NCBI GenBank assembly: GCA_003990745.1
Contig: RBNI01002829.1
Location: 1-17,381, forward strand
Source: Jimgerdemannia flammicorona
Lineage: Eukaryota > Mucoromycota > Endogonomycetes > Endogonales > Endogonaceae
DNA: 17,381 nt
Reading direction: 5' to 3'
Shown: positions 1 to 8,079 of the stretch, in pieces
Position numbering within the stretch: position 1 is the stretch's first letter
How the letters are laid out: every line of letters starts with the position of its first letter
Translations under genes and position numbers: made by a program
Notes under the pieces: generated by a model
Told to the model about the DNA's origin: nothing
Databases searched by the model: none
What the model saw: the letters and a program-made list of their open reading frames with translations, nothing else

Positions 1-1660
1 AAAAAAAAAAAAAAAAAAAAAAAAACTAATAATATTTTAATTGATAGTACTGAATTCAGCAGTATATATTCTCTTCTAAATTTTTATAAAGAATGTTTAT
101 AGAGATTCTTCAAGATTTATCTTTATATCTATAATAGATTTTTGAGCTTTATAGTAAGTTTTAGTTTCTATATACTTCTCAATAAGTTAGTGAGAGATAG
201 TCTCATACTGGTCTATATAGTATGTAGTTTACTATAGTTAGATCTTGTCTTAGATCAGAGTTCAGATCATTTAATGTTCTGATAAAGATTCCTTTAACTA
301 GTTTTCTTAATTCTGCTTTGAAGATAATAATTTGTCTTCTGGAAGTAAGGTCTTTTAAGACTATAATTTTTTCAAATATATTTAGAAATTCTTTTATATC
401 TTCTTTAGAGTATTCTATGAATATAGATAGTAGTACTATTATTTTATCATTACTGTTCTCTAGTTCTTCCTTGGTTTCTAAATCTATTTTTATCACTATT
501 CTAATGAGTATACTAAATCTGATTAAACTACTGAGTGTTGAAGAATATATACTTAGTCTTTAGAATATAGGTGTAATTTTTAGTATTTTTGAAAGTGTTG
601 GGCTTGCAGGGTCTACTGGTTCTGATAGAGGTAAAATGAATGAGACTTCTAAGAAGAATCAGAATCAGATAATATTGTCTTTAAGTATTTATTTAAGTTT
701 GTTAAAATTTTGAGAAGAGATATCTATATTACCTAATTGGTCTGACTGAGTCAGGTCTCTTGATAGTAATTCTATAGGTACTTCTGATGTATTTATTATA
801 TATAGACTTAGTAATTGGGCTGATAATAGTAAAAGATTCTATACTATTCTGACATCTTCTTAAAATCCTTCTAATGATAGATAGTTGACAAATCTTGAGA
901 TAATTACTTCTCTTTTTGTTTAAATACTACTGATGATTTGTTTTTCTGTAGTAGTAGATTGGTATTATATCAAATATATCCAGTTTGACTATTGAGTTCT
1001 GTAAGCTAAAAAGTTATAAAAATTTCAAAATCTTCTTAGTTATATCTCCAAATATAATATACTGACTTAATAGAGATAAATTATAAGATTGGAGTAACTA
1101 TATAGATTGGCTTGAGCTTTCAGTTACTTTGTCAAAAAGTACTAAAATATTCAGTTGGTTTCTAAAAGTCTAAATTCTTTTTATTTATATATATAATACA
1201 GATAATTTTGGCTGATTCTTTATTAAGTATAGATTGTGTATAATATAATATTTTGACAGATTTCTCTAAATAGTTGCCAAGTTCTTTACTTAAACTTTAG
1301 CAGTAAAAGTTCAGGCTTTGTCTGACAAGCAGACTAAAATATTGTAGATATCTCAAAGTTCTTTAGATTTTATCTAGTAAGCAGATAAAAATCAGTAGAC
1401 TTCTTTATATCAGAAAGTAGATCAAAGTAAAAAAGAAATAAAGCTTACAATTTCTTAACAGTAGTTCATTGGTAGATATATCTCCTAAGTGTTGTAATTC
1501 TTTTCTTATATTAAGTGGCTTTTGATAGACATTACTCCTAAGTTTATCAGACAATTGGCTTTTGGGGGTTTTTTTTTTTACTTTTTGAACTAAGATTTAT
1601 TCACTCAAAATCTCTGGAGTATTTTATACAAGTATGGTTACTATCTAGTTGCTGTCTGGG
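1..1660. repeat. AT-rich, RIP-like relic of unidentified repeat
   Basis: This stretch is strongly AT-rich, TA-rich and dense with stops in all frames. It opens with a run of 25 A. On the minus strand, peptide-like fragments appear between frequent TAG/TAA codons, as expected of a decayed element. The longest open frame (203-496, minus, 97 codons) begins at GTG and contains no later Met that could start it. I could not match these fragments to reverse transcriptase, integrase or transposase motifs. A run of G5 followed by T11 lies at 1564-1579. The sequence shows composition and decay. That it was a transposon is inferred from its resemblance in composition to the identified relics further right. 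Confidence 0.5.
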
Positions 1661-1884
1661 TAATTATAGAATGTGCAGAAAGGTTAATTTAGAGAAGATG
1701 TTGCTTATGGAACAGGTGTTCCTGCATGAAATGAGCATTCCACTTGGAATGAATGTTCCACTGGAGATCAGCATACCTGATTTGGTACATCTGGTTATTT
1801 ATACAAATTGGTAGCACATGTGGTAACTATGTAGGGTAACTATGCTAGGTATTTTGTATGCAGTTTTCACTATATTATACATAA
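1661..1884. other. Transition segment with overlapping short palindromes
   Basis: Base composition moves from AT-rich to balanced here and no gene is visible. Three short inverted repeats lie together: a near-palindrome at 1709-1722, CATTCCACTTGGAATG at 1736-1751 (7-bp arms, 2-nt spacer), and TGGAATGAATGTTCCA at 1745-1760, which overlaps the second. They could form small hairpins or be protein-binding dyads. The function is unknown. Confidence 0.4.
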
Positions 1885-2755
1885 TGTTCGCTCGTCACAG
1901 TATGGATATGACGCACATTGCCCTCCAAAAATAAATTTTATGGAACACGATATTCGGCTCTGGGTGCTAAGTATACATACCTGTGTAACAAAACAAGCTA
2001 ACTACATAGAGGTCCGCCACAATAAAATAACGTCTCAAAAATAGAGCTTCCTTTAGAGTAGTTGTCGATCGAGGCTGTGATGTTTCATTGAGGCAGACGT
2101 GACTTGTCAACGCTCTGCGGGGTCATTCGTCATTCGTTCCTTCTGGCGACAGTGCTCCGAACGGGACGAGGTATCCCGAGCCTCATTAGTTTCATATTTG
2201 TTCGCACTAAGCAGTCCACTATTCATTCCGCAATTCACCAACTAGTCTCATTCCATAGTCCACCATTCAGTCTATCTACTTTCATTCGCTCACCCATCCC
2301 GCCCACGTCCGCGCATCCAGCCCACTTTCGCAATCCAGTTCAGGTTTGTTGGCCATCGTCCAGTCCACGTTCGCTCATCATGGTCACATTCACTGTCAAG
2401 TCCACGTTCATTCGTTCAGTCGACGCTCCGCAGTCCACGTTTGCCCGCCCATTCCACGTTCGCTCGTCCAGTCCACAGTTAGTCGTAAAGTGTATGGGGG
2501 CTCGCCAATACATCATCGATTCCAGATTTGCTGCTTCGGACGCATTCGCTCATTTCATTCATTTATCACTCAGCAATTCGCCCAGCTCCTAAATCCATTG
2601 TCAATTACTGGCTTAAATACCAATTCTCCTAACTAAAAGTCAAATCACATGCTTTATTTAATCATACATTTTTTAAATATACCATACTATAAAGATAACA
2701 CACAGTAGAACACATCTGATTCTTTTGAAAATTGAAAGAAATTTTGCAAAGTAAA
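1885..2755 (+). repeat. Left arm of long inverted repeat
   Basis: The sequence matches the reverse complement of about 4985-5999 along nearly its whole length, with substitutions and indels. Clear anchors are CCTCCAAAAATAAA near 1922, GCTCTGGGT near 1958, CGTCTCAAAAATAGA near 2031, GTGCTCCGAACG near 2152, GCGCATCCAG near 2311, CAATTACTGG near 2600 and GCTTTATTTA near 2651, each with a counterpart in the same order in the other arm. The outer limit is approximate: a shared TGTTC sits at 1885-1889 (GAACA at 5995-5999), and dense similarity begins near 1900. No target duplication is evident. This may be a terminal inverted repeat of a DNA transposon or one half of an inverted duplication. Confidence 0.8.
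2200..2500 (+). repeat. Degenerate tandem repeats in left arm
   Basis: A motif close to TCCAGTCCACGTTCGCTC recurs about a dozen times in degenerate form at irregular spacing of roughly 18-26 bp. Good copies lie near 2359, 2399, 2435 and 2452. The same motif occurs in reverse orientation in the right arm. Long spurious open frames across this block arise from the repeat. Subterminal repeat arrays are known transposase-binding sites in some DNA transposons; whether that holds here is inference. Confidence 0.65.
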
Positions 2756-2991
2756 GTCAGAGGAAATCAATTTTTTTTCATTAACAAACATTCTTGTTCC
2801 ATGCTACATTTATAATGGTTTCTGCTGGTTAGGCACGTCAACGATCGTATGCGATGATCTCGTCCGAGATTGGCATTTTCCAGGGACAAATTGGAAGTGT
2901 TCGTGACATGGCTGAATGACTGCATTAGAGTGTGTGCTGGGGATGAACCGAATGTATTCAAGACCTGGCTGGTCTCTTGAGGTGGGTGTGA
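2756..2991. other. 3' flank of the seven-helix gene
   Basis: This is sequence of balanced composition between the left arm and the stop codon of the leftward membrane-protein gene. It would hold that gene's 3' untranslated region. A 64-codon minus-strand frame (2767-2961) is open but shows no recognisable domain. No clear polyadenylation signal or second gene could be assigned. Confidence 0.4.
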
Positions 2992-3870
2992 TTACGCATC
3001 AATGCGTATGTTGAGTATGGAAACATCCGTGTGTGATGTGGATGTGGAATGACGTCCCAAGTCGTTTTGCAAAGTGTTTGAGGAAGATGTGGCGCCGTTG
3101 TCTTGAGGTATTGAGAGATTTTCGAGTTGGCCGTAGTCGATGTGAGGCAATGTAGGGGGTTGAACTGAGACGCTGAGCGCGGTAGTTCTGCCACCCATAA
3201 TCGCGACCACAGTCTGGGCGTTTAAACCCATCCACAGGGGAGCTAGAATCGGCGACGGGATAATTTCGTCGACACCGAACAGACCCGAAATGAACGATCC
3301 GACAACAAGGATGGCGTAGATGCAGACTACGGCGGCATAAGGCCACTTGGGGGCGCCATCGCGGGTGGAAAAACACAGGACCATGCCCAAGAGCAGCGCA
3401 ACGAAGGTTGGGAACGCGTAAACCCGCATATCGGAGCAGCCATTAATTACTTTTCGGAGCAAGTTGGCCTTGATTCCCAGATAGATAGATATTCTTAAGG
3501 AAACCTCGATCAGAGCTAGGCAGAGGAAGATGACCTCCAAAATGACCGTGATCACCGCCCACGCACCAGTGGTCGCCTTGCCAGCGACGTTGACAACCCA
3601 TCCACGGAACCCCTCGTAGGCAGCGATGCAGGTCAGCCATGTGACCCAGCATTCCAAAATCAACTTGGCCTCATTTTCTTCAATCCAGAGAGAGAATTGA
3701 ATGTCGGTAACGCAGATTAGAATGTAGAACAATATTGAACAAACAGAATGGATAGTGAGGATGGCAGATAACAAGCCAAAGCGGCCCAAGTGGAGGGTGC
3801 AAACGAGGAAAAATGAGAGGGCGGCGAAGATCAGAACGGCATAAATACCGTGCAAAATTGCAAATTCCAT
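2992..3870 (-). CDS. Uncharacterised seven-helix membrane protein
   Basis: An uninterrupted 292-codon frame ends in TAA at 2992-2994. The frame is open back to 3930, but that start is GTG; the first ATG is at 3870 in the context TATCATGG (A at -3, G at +4), good for eukaryotic initiation. Seven hydrophobic segments lie at roughly residues 3-25, 31-55, 69-86, 102-125, 150-168, 177-199 and 205-225. A polar, Ser/Thr-rich tail (about 229-292) follows. It should be an integral membrane protein with the tail on one face. Seven helices plus a Ser/Thr tail resemble receptor-like fungal proteins, but I see no family signature (no CFEM cysteines, no RTA1 pattern), so no function is assigned. It is the only intact gene in the window, lying inside the inverted-repeat pair. 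It lacks RIP-like stops, suggesting recent or selected maintenance. No introns are needed. Confidence 0.75.
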   Translation of the reverse strand: MEFAILHGIYAVLIFAALSFFLVCTLHLGRFGLLSAILTIHSVCSILFYILICVTDIQFSLWIEENEAKLILECWVTWLTCIAAYEGFRGWVVNVAGKATTGAWAVITVILEVIFLCLALIEVSLRISIYLGIKANLLRKVINGCSDMRVYAFPTFVALLLGMVLCFSTRDGAPKWPYAAVVCIYAILVVGSFISGLFGVDEIIPSPILAPLWMGLNAQTVVAIMGGRTTALSVSVQPPTLPHIDYGQLENLSIPQDNGATSSSNTLQNDLGRHSTSTSHTDVSILNIRIDA

Positions 3871-4096
3871 GATAGAAGGTATTAATGAATAGGGGGTTTT
3901 TCCGACAAGGAATCTTTTCTTTCGGGTCACGCTAAAATATACTGGAAATTATGCGAATGTTTGTAGCACAAGGAAACGTGGCGACAAACGAAGAATTTGA
4001 AGGTCGTCAACCAAAATAATCGTTTGAAGAAAATAAATTGAAATTATGAATACCATTCGCAGAAATACCAATTTGAGAAGCCTTCTAAATCCTTGT
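3871..4096 (-). promoter_or_regulatory. Upstream region of the seven-helix gene
   Basis: This non-coding stretch precedes the ATG of the leftward gene. On the minus strand a TATATTTT element lies near 3940, about 65-70 bp upstream of the start codon, where a TATA-like box could act. The distal end adjoins a segment (4097-4206) that is duplicated elsewhere in the window. The promoter role is inferred from position only. Confidence 0.35.
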
Positions 4097-4206
4097 ATTT
4101 TATGACGTGCGAGTCTTCTGCACAATGGCCTACAAGATTATGAAAAGTATTTTGTAGTGATGTGTGCAAATAAAGGACGGATGAAATTACCTAATGTAAG
4201 TGGACA
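4097..4206 (+). repeat. Direct repeat, copy A
   Basis: About 110 bp match 6078-6195 in the same orientation. Shared blocks include GAGTCTT, then CACAATGGCCTA, then TTGTAG, then ACGGATG and AATTACC, then AAGTGGACA, in the same order with small indels. Copy A lies upstream of the seven-helix gene inside the inverted-repeat unit; copy B lies just outside the right arm. It does not belong to the arms. It could be a separate short element or a mark of how the unit was assembled. Confidence 0.7.
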
Positions 4207-4415
4207 AAAGTTATTTTCGGGAATGGCCGAAACCGAAATGTTGTCGATTCCTATTCTATTTTGGGCTTGATTATTTATATGCACTAAACCTATATATGAG
4301 CCAGCCACTTTTAAAAACCAGGAAGAAAATAACTTTTTTAAAGCGATCACCTCATATTACTAACTTGATGGGCCGGAAATAGTACCTTGACTCACGCGTT
4401 CGTCGACGATCACCA

Positions 4416-4881
4416 TTACATGTATATACTACGGGGAATGGCTAGTATATTAGGAGGTGGCTCACATGCAGAAAGAAATTTCGGATCCGACCATCGACGA
4501 GCTCCTAAACACCACCGACAACGGCACATGTATCTTTCTTTATAGGACCAATCACAAAGAAATGCTTCCATTCGAACGTTATTTTTTTGACGTCTGCCAT
4601 TCAAAACAACCTGCAGCAGCTATGAAATTTCAGTAATTTTCGGAAGGAGAACAACATAAAATTCACATCGTTTATAGATATAATTATGCCATGAATCTCT
4701 GATTTTGTTTGGTGATAATTGATGTGTATATACTTATAATTGGTATGTGGCTCTGATGGGCGTGCCCTCCTGACTCTTGAAAGTGGCAACCTTTTCCCAA
4801 ACCGTGGACGAGTAGCGCGCCATGGTACCAGGAATTTTTCAACGTTGTTCTTCGCCGCTTCGACCATGCAGCTGCCGGCAA
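4416..4881 (-). pseudogene. Coding-like scraps, unidentified
   Basis: Several short minus-strand frames look protein-like but do not join. One starts at ATG 4600 and runs 31 codons to TAG at 4505 (begins MADVKKITFEWKHFFVIG). Another starts at ATG 4823 and runs 29 codons to TAA at 4734 (contains STVWEKVATFKSQEG). A third starts at ATG 4867 (begins MVEAAKNNVEKFLVPW) and overlaps the second in another frame. They may be exons of an intron-containing gene or remains of a decayed one. A possible 3' splice site (CTGCTGCAG) lies near 4612 on this strand. No domain is recognised, and chance is a real alternative. Confidence 0.3.
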
Positions 4882-4984
4882 AACTTGTAATTTTTTATAT
4901 ACTTGAACTTGCTAGTAAAGTGTTAATCGGAACACCACAATCGGAGCACTATCATGTAAATTGAGGTTTTCTCAAACCATGTTT

Positions 4985-5999
4985 GAGGTATATATATATA
5001 TATTGAAAAGAATATTTATTTTATATACTTTGGCATATTTAAATAATGTGCTTATAAATAAAGCATATCCAATTGACTCTTAGTTTTTAAGATAGATATT
5101 TGAGCAATAATTGACCAGTAAGCAATAATGGATTTCAGAACGAGATGATCGCTGAGCGATGATAAGTCGCCGGATGAACGTATTAGTGAGCGACCATGGA
5201 CTGGACGAGTAAATGTGAGCTAGAAGCGCGAATGTGGACAGGACGTTGGATTGTCGAAAAAAAGGGACTCGAAGATTAATTCCGTAACTAAAAGTGGACG
5301 ATAGACTGTCGAGCAAATGGCGAGTGAACTTGGTGATCTTGGCCAGCAGAGTGAGCGTGGAGTGAACGAGTGAGAGTGAACATGGACAGAAGTGAACATG
5401 GGCAAGCGAATACGGACTGAACAAACGTCGATTGGATGGTGGACTACGGAACGACCGCGGCCTGAAAGAGCGAACGTAGACTGGACGAGTGTAATGTGGA
5501 CTGACTTGATGAGCGAACGGGGGTTAAATGAGTGAATGTGAACTAGATGGCGAATGTGGTGGACTGGACGATGGACTGTCGAACTAACCTGAACTAGATT
5601 TCGAACGTGGACTGGATGCGCGGGTGTGGGCGGAATGGGCGAACGTGTATATACTAAGTGGTGAACAACGGAATTGATCGTGGACTGCCATATATGAATC
5701 TATTGAGACTCGGGATATCTCGTTCGGAGCACAATTGGCAGGCAGAATGACTAACGACGTCACAGAACGAGGACGTATCAATGAATACGTCACAACTATA
5801 TATTCCAAAGGAAGTTCTATTTTTGAGACGCTATTTTTATTGTGGCAGACGTCTATAAGGTTAGCACAAATTTTTATTGTTTGTTATACAGGATGTAATA
5901 TATTTATATCGCACATAAACACGACGTAAACTTAGAACCCAGAGCAGAATAGCGTGTTTCGTCAAGTTTATTTTTGGAGGGGCATGTCCATACGGAACA
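4985..5999 (-). repeat. Right arm of long inverted repeat
   Basis: This is the reverse-complement partner of 1885-2755. Read on the minus strand from 5999, it shows the same ordered anchors: CCTCCAAAAATAAA, GCTCTGGGT, CGTCTCAAAAATAGA, GTGCTCCGAACGAG, CCCGCGCATCCAG, GCTTACTGG and GCTTTATTTA. It is about 150 bp longer than the left arm, mainly from extra copies of the internal short repeat and small insertions. A TA microsatellite lies near its inner edge (4988-5003). The arms have clearly diverged, so the structure is not a recent assembly duplication. Confidence 0.8.
5150..5660 (-). repeat. Degenerate tandem repeats in right arm
   Basis: On the plus strand, units like GAGCGAACGTGGACTGGACG recur irregularly about every 20-26 bp, with good copies near 5479, 5510 and 5599. 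This is the reverse complement of the motif in 2200-2500. The array is longer here than in the left arm, consistent with independent expansion. Open frames on either strand across the block are products of the repeat. Confidence 0.65.
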
Positions 6000-6077
6000 G
6001 GCATACAGCCATAACTAAATTTTTAGGACGGGGATTACCGCATGATCGAATATTAAAATGATTTCGAAATCAATGTG

Positions 6078-6195
6078 CCTTGATATGTGAGTCTTTTACA
6101 CAATGGCCTATAGGACAGTGGAGAGTTTCTTGTAGCGCGTGCGTTTAAATACAGAACGGATGGAATTACCAACATTTATATAATGCAAGTGGACA
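6078..6195 (+). repeat. Direct repeat, copy B
   Basis: This is the second copy of the segment at 4097-4206, in the same orientation and with the same block order, ending in AAGTGGACA. It begins about 80 bp beyond the outer end of the right arm and is followed by a T15 run (6198-6212). The sequence after the shared part differs from that after copy A. Confidence 0.7.
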
Positions 6196-6440
6196 CCTTT
6201 TTTTTTTTTTTTGCGCGAACGTCACAAGTACGCTCACAATTTAATTTCCGCAAACGTGAACTTACTGTTTGTTACAAACGAAATATAGAACACGAAAAAT
6301 TCTTGTGTTTAATTATCTTTGTTAAGCCTATTACGGAACTGTGGCGTAATTTACGTGCCCGCCCCATTTTTGCCGATATTATTATTTATCTACCTAAGTT
6401 CTGTCGTGTTTTCGCTCACAATATTTGGGAAAGGCTACAA

Positions 6441-7025
6441 TCATACATTCGACTTGATAGGTTCGCCGATGTCTTCGGTATTCAAGTAATACTCACACAA
6501 AAGCGCCTTCTTTCCCAGATGTGCCACCACACTTTCGCCCTTACATGTACCGCTGAAAGGGAGGTGGCTGGGCACCGACTCGTTTGCTTCCCCTTTGAGG
6601 TCATCGAAGTCACAGAGCTTTCTCCATAACCAACCCTCGAGTCTCTCGATAAACAGGAGGGCGTAAACGCTTGCAACAATGCTGTATAAATCGCCCAATA
6701 TGCCAAGAGGAAAGTATGTTGTACCGTACCTCTTCCACCGTTTCCACCCAGATATCCTCTTTCATTCGAAAGTCACCGAGATAAAGATGTCGCCAAGTGC
6801 TAACACAAAGTTAGGTGGGTTGACTGAGACAGTGTCGTTCGGACGCTTTGTAATGTTTGACAAATGTAATGCCCATTCCGCCTTCTGGACGAAATAAACG
6901 ATGCCCTTCCCGAGTCCAGAAAGGTTGTGTATGTCTGTGGCGAGACCGTAATTAAGATGGGACTCGCACGCTCGATATAATTGTGAATGCAGTTCAAACC
7001 TAACATTCATGCGCTTGACATTCAT
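6441..7025 (-). pseudogene. Unidentified frame with one internal stop
   Basis: Starting at ATG 7025, one frame runs 194 codons to its end at 6441, interrupted only by a TGA at 6762-6764. The downstream part (6698-6441) is in the same frame. Past the stop there is a basic stretch, then a hydrophobic segment (LGDLYSIVASVYALLFI), then an acidic stretch (CDFDDLKGEANE). A single CGA-to-TGA change would explain the stop, as RIP can cause. A short GT-AG intron removing it is possible but not clear. I recognise no family. An opposing plus-strand frame (6183-6629, 148 codons) overlaps and cannot be fully excluded as the real one. Confidence 0.35.
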
Positions 7026-7699
7026 CGCTCAAACATTCATGCAATGCAATCACGCAATCCACCATCTCAACTTAGTTCAGCTGTATGCCCCAAAGTTAGC
7101 GGCCACACACAAAGTACATTTCCCTCTTAGTATTCTGCGGTATTCAACATACTCTAGCAATCGTCGTTAGTAATTCGTATCAATCGATTTCACGCACCCC
7201 TCCCACCCATCCCCTTTGGAACAATAAATGTGTGTCCGGCCTCTTCGTATACAAATGCGGTTGGCGGGCCTTCGGAAGCGTATGCTTCCTTAGAGCCAAA
7301 CCCATGCCCCCACACCCAGATTCGTTTCACACATAATTCTACCTCAATTCACGTTCCAGCTTCCTCACGCATAGGACACTTTGCCGCACGCAAAAAATGT
7401 ATTATTAAGATAATAGTGACATCGAAACCGTATTTTTGGAGTTTTTTCAGGTCCCTTGGATTTTGCATAGGGCCGGATTTAGCGAAGTAATAGAACTTCT
7501 TGGTATTGACACAAGAGTCAGCATTGATAGCCCAAAGACACGTACACCTGTAGCTCGTACGGTTAAGTCGTTCTTGGAGAAACCTTCTCATCCGAGAGAG
7601 TTTGTAATATTGCTCGGATGAAAGTTCAAGAGAAATGAATTACGAAACTTGGACTTAATTATGAAAATGAAGGCATCCAAAACATGAATTGATTATGCC
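7026..7699. other. Balanced-composition segment, no assignable gene
   Basis: No domain is recognisable. The best frame is on the minus strand from ATG 7591 to 7349 (80 codons, containing FYYFAKSGPMQNPRDLKKLQ). It reads like coding sequence in its middle but has no identifiable homologue. It could be an exon upstream of the frame at 6441-7025 if introns are present. The stretch near 7190-7350 is rich in C on the plus strand. Confidence 0.3.
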
Positions 7700-7990
7700 T
7701 AGAGCTCTGCAACTCAAGCTGACCCAAGTCCAAGTTTGAGACGACCCTGCAGCATACATGACCCAGATAATAGCAGACCCAGAAATTTATGAAACGAACC
7801 AGCAGCACACCCAACCTGAAAAATGGCATTCACCCAATCCAAAAAATGGCTGACCTGTCTTAGAACCCAACCTGTCTTTAAACCCAACCCATCTTTGAAC
7901 TCACTCATTTTTTAACCAACCCACCTTTGAACCTATCTTTGAACCTGATCTGAAACCTGACCCAAGACCCAATCCCAGAACCCATTTCAT
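7700..7990 (-). repeat. Degenerate short repeats, possible hAT subterminal array
   Basis: On the plus strand, blocks like ACCCAACC(TG/CA)TCTTTGAAC repeat between about 7860 and 7985, with looser copies (GACCCAAG, GACCCAG) back to 7720. The segment opens with TAGAGCTCTGCAACTC at 7700. That resembles hAT terminal inverted repeats, which typically start CAG(A/G)G. It lies just beyond the C-terminal end of the leftward hAT relic, where the 3' subterminal region would be. The repeats are seen in the sequence. Their assignment to the hAT element is inference, because no matching right terminus or 8-bp duplication was found. Confidence 0.5.
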
Positions 7991-8079
7991 TGAAAGGTAT
8001 ATTTGTCAAATATTTGGAATATTCAAAAACATTCAGAACCTATTTAGTGCAAAAATCAGGACAATCAGAAGGAAAATAT

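Noticed and set aside
1..25. Poly-A run at window start as a retroelement tail
   Set aside because: Without upstream sequence it cannot be linked to any element; in this AT-rich context it could be a homopolymer or an assembly edge.
203..496. 97-codon minus-strand frame as a gene
   Set aside because: It opens at GTG, has no usable internal Met, and lies in AT-rich decayed sequence with no recognisable domain.
2104..2592. 162-codon plus-strand open frame
   Set aside because: It starts at TTG and runs through the short tandem repeats of the left arm; its composition (Ser, Pro, Phe, His, Arg) reflects the repeat. The mirror frames at 5080-5424 have the same cause.
4988..5003. TA microsatellite as an origin or regulatory element
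   Set aside because: Simple TA repeats are common across this window; nothing links this one to a function.
1885..5999. Target site duplication flanking the inverted-repeat unit
   Set aside because: The flanks outside TGTTC (left) and GAACA (right) share no convincing short direct repeat, so the exact ends stay open.
6183..6629. 148-codon plus-strand frame as a gene
   Set aside because: It begins within the direct repeat, reads through a T15 run as poly-Phe, and overlaps the opposing frame; no domain is visible.
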